From: an uncultured Flavobacteriales bacterium
GTDB lineage: Bacteria; Bacteroidota; Bacteroidia; Flavobacteriales_G; Salibacteraceae
Direction of reading: 5' to 3'
Assembly: GCA_905479105.1 (NCBI GenBank)
Contig: CAJQLE010000002.1
Location: forward strand, 124,001 to 188,000
DNA length: 64,000 nucleotides
Shown here: piece by piece, positions 59,695 through 64,000 of the stretch
Position numbering within the stretch: the stretch's first letter is position 1
Layout of the letters: every line of letters starts with the position of its first letter
Translations under genes and position numbers: made by a program
Notes under the pieces: generated by a model
What the model saw: only the letters and a program-made list of their open reading frames with translations
Database searches by the model: none
What the model was told of the DNA's origin: nothing

Positions 59695-61425
59695 ATGCAT
59701 TTGGTTAGACTTCTATTTCTTTTCACGTTGCTTCTTATTGGAGCTAAAGGGTTTTCTCAAACTCCAGAAATAAAAGAGGAAAAACCTAAAGAAATTGAAC
59801 TCATCCATGCTGATAAATTCACGGTAGATAAAAAGACTCCTAAAGGAGCTTCAAAATTAGTTGGGAGTGTTAAACTCAGGCATCAGGAAGCTTTCATGTA
59901 TTGTGATAGTGCGTACTTGTATGACAACAATAGTTTGGACGCATACGGTCATGTAAAAATAGAGGAAGGCGATTCTCTCGTCATGACGGGTGATTCACTT
60001 TTCTATGATGGAAATAAAAAATTAGCACGTGTTAGAGGTCGAGTAAGGATTGATAATAAAGCATCTGTGCTTACCACACCTTTTCTAGACTACTATCGAG
60101 AAACATCCATGGCACATTATTATGGAGGTGGGACAATAGATAGCGAGAAGGAAAAAACACATTTAGTCAGTAAAATCGGTTATTACTTCAGTGATATTAA
60201 GCTTTTTCACTTTAAGACCGATGTGGTTATGACACATCCTGACTACGTGATTCATACCGACACCATGCACTATGCTCCAGACAGAGAAAAGACATGGTTT
60301 TTTGGCCCTACCACTATTGATTCCGATAATAAGAGTATCTATTGCGAACGAGGCTGGTACGATCAACTCAATGACAAGGCAGAATTTATAAAGAATGCCG
60401 AAATAAACTCTTCAGGACAAACCATGAAGGGCGATACCATCGAATATGATCAAGCTACAGAAATTGGAATTTCGAAATGCAATGTTGTATTAATTGACAC
60501 CAATGAAAAGTTTGAAGTGAATGGAGACTACGCCATTTACTATGAGAAAGACAGCACGAGCTATGTAACGAAGAATGTCATACTCAAGCAGGACATGGAA
60601 GGTGATACATTCTTCCTGACCGCTGATACACTCTATTCGCTTTTAGATACTGCTGGAAATCGAATCATGAAGACATATCACCACTCTATTTTTTATAAAA
60701 GTGACATGCAGGGTGCGTGTGATTCATTGTATTATCATACCAAAGACAGCATTATCTATATGTTCCACGATCCTATTCTTTGGTCTACCGATAATCAGAT
60801 CACTGCAGACTCGATTCGAATGACCATGAAAAATGGGGTAATGGACAAGATGTACATGGATAAAAATGCATTTATTATTGCCTATGAGGATAGCATTTTC
60901 TACAATCAAATCAAGGGCAGAAACATGATCGGTCACTTTGAGGATGAGGCCTTGCGTAAAGTTGATGTATTCGGAAATGGAGAAACCATTTATTACCCTA
61001 GAGAAGAAGACAATAGTCTCATTGGGGTGAATGAAACAAAATGTTCTACAATGTCAATTTATATCGATAGTAACACCATATATAAAATCACATTTTACGA
61101 CAAACCAGTTGCCAAAATAATTCCTACTGATGAAATGCCTATTGGTGGAAAAAAATTAGATGGATTCAATTATAGAACCAGTGAGCGCCCTGTATCTTCT
61201 ATTGATATACTGAATAAATACTTGGCGCTTCTGAATAAGGAAATGATTGCTTTAGATAGTTCTCAGACAGATTCAGTGTCTGGCATCACTACAGATTCTA
61301 TCCTTAACGAAGTAGAAAAGGTTACCCAAGAGGAAATTGACGCTACAATGAAAGAGGCGATTGACTTGCTTTCTCCTTCATTAGATAAAGGAACCAATCA
61401 AGAAGGGATTAAGGAAGAAGATTAG
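59695..61425 (+). CDS. OstA/LptA-like organic solvent tolerance protein
   Basis: 576 residues with a signal peptide (LLFLFTLLLIGAKGFSQ). The periplasmic region consists of OstA/LptA-like beta-jellyroll repeats: LVGSVKLRHQEAFMYCDSAY, DAYGHVKIEEGDSLVMTGDS, ARVRGRVRIDNKASVLTTPF, and later TMKGDTIEYDQATEIG. This is longer than LptA and not the full LptD barrel; it likely takes part in carrying LPS or lipid through the periplasm. The C-terminal 60 residues are acidic and disordered. It overlaps the convergent 61409 gene by 17 bases. Confidence 0.88.
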   Translation: MHLVRLLFLFTLLLIGAKGFSQTPEIKEEKPKEIELIHADKFTVDKKTPKGASKLVGSVKLRHQEAFMYCDSAYLYDNNSLDAYGHVKIEEGDSLVMTGDSLFYDGNKKLARVRGRVRIDNKASVLTTPFLDYYRETSMAHYYGGGTIDSEKEKTHLVSKIGYYFSDIKLFHFKTDVVMTHPDYVIHTDTMHYAPDREKTWFFGPTTIDSDNKSIYCERGWYDQLNDKAEFIKNAEINSSGQTMKGDTIEYDQATEIGISKCNVVLIDTNEKFEVNGDYAIYYEKDSTSYVTKNVILKQDMEGDTFFLTADTLYSLLDTAGNRIMKTYHHSIFYKSDMQGACDSLYYHTKDSIIYMFHDPILWSTDNQITADSIRMTMKNGVMDKMYMDKNAFIIAYEDSIFYNQIKGRNMIGHFEDEALRKVDVFGNGETIYYPREEDNSLIGVNETKCSTMSIYIDSNTIYKITFYDKPVAKIIPTDEMPIGGKKLDGFNYRTSERPVSSIDILNKYLALLNKEMIALDSSQTDSVSGITTDSILNEVEKVTQEEIDATMKEAIDLLSPSLDKGTNQEGIKEED

Positions 61426-61909
61426 CGTGCCAGCTGTTTTTCACAGTTATTTCCCAACTCGTTTTGAATTCACCCAAAGTCTGGACTACATTATTAAACA
61501 CGAAGGTTGAATCATCTACTTCTCCAGATTCCAACATTTGAGCAAACGAATTCATATCACATTCTAGAATGTCTTCACCAGACCGATAGGCAACCTTTAT
61601 TCTATTCAAGAGATCCAAACTATGCTGATCATCAATGGATTGAACGGTATGCATCAATTTATCCACTGAACAGCCCGTAGCTTGAGCCATCGCTTCGTCA
61701 ACAGCGATGACAATAAATCTATCGAATTTAATCTCGAACGCAGCGAATAGGCTCTGTCCGTGAGCTGCCCAATCTTTTAAAAATGCAATTAGCTTGGAAC
61801 TTATTTCAGTCCGCATATCTCCTTGCAAAACCTTAGAAGACTGAAATACCCAAATTCTTGAATGATCAGCGAGGGTTGAAAAATCCGTTACAGATTGAGT
61901 AACTATCAT
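61409..61909 (-). CDS. Conserved Bacteroidota protein, often mis-named 'ABC transporter ATPase'
   Basis: 166 residues, soluble. It has the pattern ADHSRIWVFQSSKVL, FLKDWAAHGQSLFAAFEIKF and DRFIVIAVDEAMAQATGCSV of a family I recall as labelled ABC transporter ATPase in Flavobacteriia, although no Walker motif is present and ATPase activity is unlikely. Its ATG overlaps the stop of the iron-sulfur protein gene as ATGA. Function unknown. Confidence 0.85.
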   Translation of the reverse strand: MIVTQSVTDFSTLADHSRIWVFQSSKVLQGDMRTEISSKLIAFLKDWAAHGQSLFAAFEIKFDRFIVIAVDEAMAQATGCSVDKLMHTVQSIDDQHSLDLLNRIKVAYRSGEDILECDMNSFAQMLESGEVDDSTFVFNNVVQTLGEFKTSWEITVKNSWHANLLP

Positions 61910-62694
61910 AAGTCAGCAGCTTCAGCGATAAGTTCAGCAATGTCTTTCACCTCAATTTCATTCTCCTTATTGAAGTGCTTCACACCATCCGTCATCATTG
62001 TATTACAAAACGGGCATCCTACCGCGATGATGTCTGGCTTAACCTCCAAAGCATCTTCGGTTCTCTCAATATTAACTTCCTTATTACCTTTCTCTGCTTC
62101 CTTGAACATTTGAGCTCCACCGGCACCGCAACAAAGTCCACTTTGTTTGCATCGCTTCATTTCAGTTAACTCTGAGTCCAATTTTGAAAGCACTTCACGT
62201 GGTGCCTCATAAACTCCATTTGCACGACCTAGATAACAAGGATCATGAAATGTGATCTTCTTACCTTTAAATGTACCACCTTCAACAGTAATCCGTCCTT
62301 CGTTCAATAAACTTTGCAAAAACTGGGTATGGTGAATCACTTCATAATTTCCACCAAGCTCCGGATATTCATTTTTCAAGGTATTGAAGCAATGTGGGCA
62401 TGCCGTTACAATGCGTTTTACATTATATCCATCCAATACCTGAATATTGGCAAAAGCTTGCATCTGAAAAAGGAATTCATTCCCAGCTCGCTTTGCTGGA
62501 TCACCAGTGCATGATTCCTCTGCTCCTAGAACAGCAAATTTTACGTTTGCCTTATTCAATATTTTCGCAAAAGCCTTAGTAATCTTTTTGGCACGATCAT
62601 CGAAGCTGCCCATGCAACCTACCCAAAAAAGCACTTCAGGTTCTTCGCTTGCGGCCATCATTTCGGCCATTGTTTTTATTTGTAGCGACTCCAT
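61906..62694 (-). CDS. (Fe-S)-binding protein with CCG domains (HdrB/GlpC-like)
   Basis: 262 residues. Two CCG-type cysteine modules are visible: VGCMGSFDDRAKK ... ITACPHCFNTLKNEYPEL-like and HDPCYLGRANGVYEAP ... GLCCGAGGAQMFKEAE with GCPFCNTMMTDGV. These ligate [4Fe-4S] or non-cubane clusters as in HdrB, GlpC and LutA. It follows the membrane Fe-S protein gene after 38 bases and is coupled to the 166-residue protein (ATGA). The pair looks like a quinone-linked electron-transfer complex. Substrate unknown. Confidence 0.9.
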   Translation of the reverse strand: MESLQIKTMAEMMAASEEPEVLFWVGCMGSFDDRAKKITKAFAKILNKANVKFAVLGAEESCTGDPAKRAGNEFLFQMQAFANIQVLDGYNVKRIVTACPHCFNTLKNEYPELGGNYEVIHHTQFLQSLLNEGRITVEGGTFKGKKITFHDPCYLGRANGVYEAPREVLSKLDSELTEMKRCKQSGLCCGAGGAQMFKEAEKGNKEVNIERTEDALEVKPDIIAVGCPFCNTMMTDGVKHFNKENEIEVKDIAELIAEAADL

Positions 62695-62732
62695 TTGTCA
62701 ATCTTTTTAATTCATGATTAAAAAATCATGCG

Positions 62733-64000
62733 TTACGCTTCGTCTTTCCAATTCAATCTATCAGCCTGAGCAAACTGCCAAGGCGCACCGTTGTTCTCAA
62801 TATTCGTAAACATGCCATTCAACTCTGCTGGTGCAGCAGATTCCTCCATCACTAAAAATCTTCTCAAATCCACAATAATTGAAAGTGGATCAATATTTAC
62901 AGGACATGCTTGAGTGCAGGCGTTGCATGTAGTGCATGCCCACAGTTCTTCAGAAGAAACATAATCGCCTAGCAAGCTCTTCCCATCTTCACTTTCAGAT
63001 CCATTCGCACGTTTATGTTTTCCTAACTCCTCCAAGCGATCACGGGTATCCATCATGATTTTCCGAGGAGAAAGAAGTTTTCCAGTTTGATTGGCCGGAC
63101 ATTCAGAAGTACATCTTCCACATTCTGTGCATGAATAAGCATCCATCAAATTCTTCCAAGAAAGGTCGGTCACGTCTTTGGCTCCGAATCGCTGAGGAGC
63201 CACATCACCTGCATCAGGCGCAGGAGCCGCAAATGGATCAACATTCGGATCCATCATCATTTCCACTTCTTTCTTCACACTTTCGAGGTTATTGAATTCA
63301 CCTGAAGGCTGAAGTTTAGAGTAATAAGTATTCGGGAACGCAAGGAAAATGTGAAAATGCTTCGAATAGGGCACGTAGATTAAAAACCCCAAAATGCCTG
63401 TAATATGGATCCACCAACACGTTCTTTCAATGTAGAACAAAGTCATAGGATCATCCGGCATAAACCCAGTCAAATAAGCACTAACCCAAAACGAATCTGG
63501 AAATTCAATCCCCGCATAATGATCAAGTCCAGCTTGCATGACCCAAGTATCTTTCATCATAAACAACACACTATCTGCCGCATTCATAGTAAGCAGCGCC
63601 AGCATTAAAAAACACTCTACAATTAAAATGATGTTGGCATCAGATTTTGGCCATTTTGTCATTTCTGTTCCAGAAAAACGCTTCAGCTTACCTATGTTTC
63701 TTCTAATCAAGAACACCACACACGCAACAAGTACTAAGAAAGCTAGAAGCTCAAAAGAACCAATGAGTACGTAGTAAAGATCACTTCCTATCAAACCATA
63801 GAATAACCTGTGCGTGCCAAAAACACCATCTATGATAATTTCAAGGATTTCGATATTGATCAAAACAAAGCCTACATAAATGAGAATATGCATAAAGCCA
63901 GCAAGAGGTCTTGCTACCATTTTGCTTTGTCCTAATGCCACACGCGCCATGGTTTTCCAGCGCTCACTTGGATTGTCAGACAAATCCAAATCTCTGCCTA
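62733..64000 (-). CDS. Membrane (Fe-S)-binding oxidoreductase (partial, N-terminus beyond right edge)
   Basis: At least 418 residues. The frame stays open to the right edge; the first in-window TTG is not the true start, because the family has a further membrane helix before DLSDNPSERWKTMARVALGQ. Four or more hydrophobic segments (LAGFMHILIYVGFVLINIEI, LLAFLVLVACVVFLI) precede a cytoplasmic two-cluster ferredoxin domain: CTECGRCTSECPAN and CTTCNACTQACPVNIDP. Likely a membrane-bound electron carrier that partners the HdrB-like protein encoded after it. Confidence 0.9.
   Translation of the reverse strand, partial: GRDLDLSDNPSERWKTMARVALGQSKMVARPLAGFMHILIYVGFVLINIEILEIIIDGVFGTHRLFYGLIGSDLYYVLIGSFELLAFLVLVACVVFLIRRNIGKLKRFSGTEMTKWPKSDANIILIVECFLMLALLTMNAADSVLFMMKDTWVMQAGLDHYAGIEFPDSFWVSAYLTGFMPDDPMTLFYIERTCWWIHITGILGFLIYVPYSKHFHIFLAFPNTYYSKLQPSGEFNNLESVKKEVEMMMDPNVDPFAAPAPDAGDVAPQRFGAKDVTDLSWKNLMDAYSCTECGRCTSECPANQTGKLLSPRKIMMDTRDRLEELGKHKRANGSESEDGKSLLGDYVSSEELWACTTCNACTQACPVNIDPLSIIVDLRRFLVMEESAAPAELNGMFTNIENNGAPWQFAQADRLNWKDEA

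Overview
The window is a gene-dense, AT-rich stretch of a Bacteroidota chromosome. A free-living, probably marine member of the Flavobacteriia (Cryomorphaceae-like) fits best. The evidence is lineage-typical gene content: a fused SecDF, a type III glutamine synthetase, a class Ib-length PurM, and several secreted proteins with type IX secretion system (T9SS) C-terminal sorting domains. Several genes also carry a Bacteroidota-style TAnnTTTG promoter box just upstream. The placement is by protein character only; no rRNA or tRNA gene is present.

Layout. 1-7.8 kb (minus): prfA (cut by the left edge) coupled to purM, a PorE-like OmpA protein, glnN with an elaborate upstream control region, a Ca2+/Na+ antiporter coupled to tatA. 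7.9-12 kb (minus): secDF and mdh, each with its own terminator. 12.1-17 kb (plus): a T9SS type B surface protein, an ECF sigma factor, and a translationally coupled single-pass membrane protein that itself ends in a type B sorting domain. 17-28.5 kb (minus): gyrB, an outer-membrane barrel coupled to a 1,000-residue TPR protein, DinB, menD-menF and a secreted M43 metalloprotease. 28.6-36.2 kb: an orphan OmpR-type regulator, a tiny sorting-domain-like protein, an AddB-like nuclease with a TPR protein, murB, a lipid A acyltransferase and a dienelactone-hydrolase lipoprotein.

36.3-38.3 kb is the most unusual part. Two tandem paralogous T9SS cargo genes are each interrupted by one in-frame stop (TAG and TGA) just before or inside the sorting domain, with the rest of each frame intact. 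The pair lies between two direct copies of the folD 3' end, which differ only by synonymous changes.

38.3-64 kb is mostly housekeeping: folD, ffh, argS, arginase; then ftsK-lolA, parA-parB, a DUF5683 protein, dapB, an HTTM-type membrane protein pair, glyA, fumarylacetoacetase, a bifunctional (p)ppGpp synthetase/hydrolase, a Fur-family regulator, purA, an OstA/LptA-like protein and an iron-sulfur electron-transfer pair that runs off the right edge.

Common themes are envelope biogenesis (SecDF, Tat, LolA, OstA, LpxL, MurB, T9SS cargo), nucleotide and one-carbon metabolism (PurM, PurA, FolD, GlyA), nitrogen and arginine metabolism (GlnN, arginase) and chromosome maintenance (GyrB, FtsK, ParAB, AddB). 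I saw no CRISPR array, transposase, integrase, rRNA or complete tRNA.
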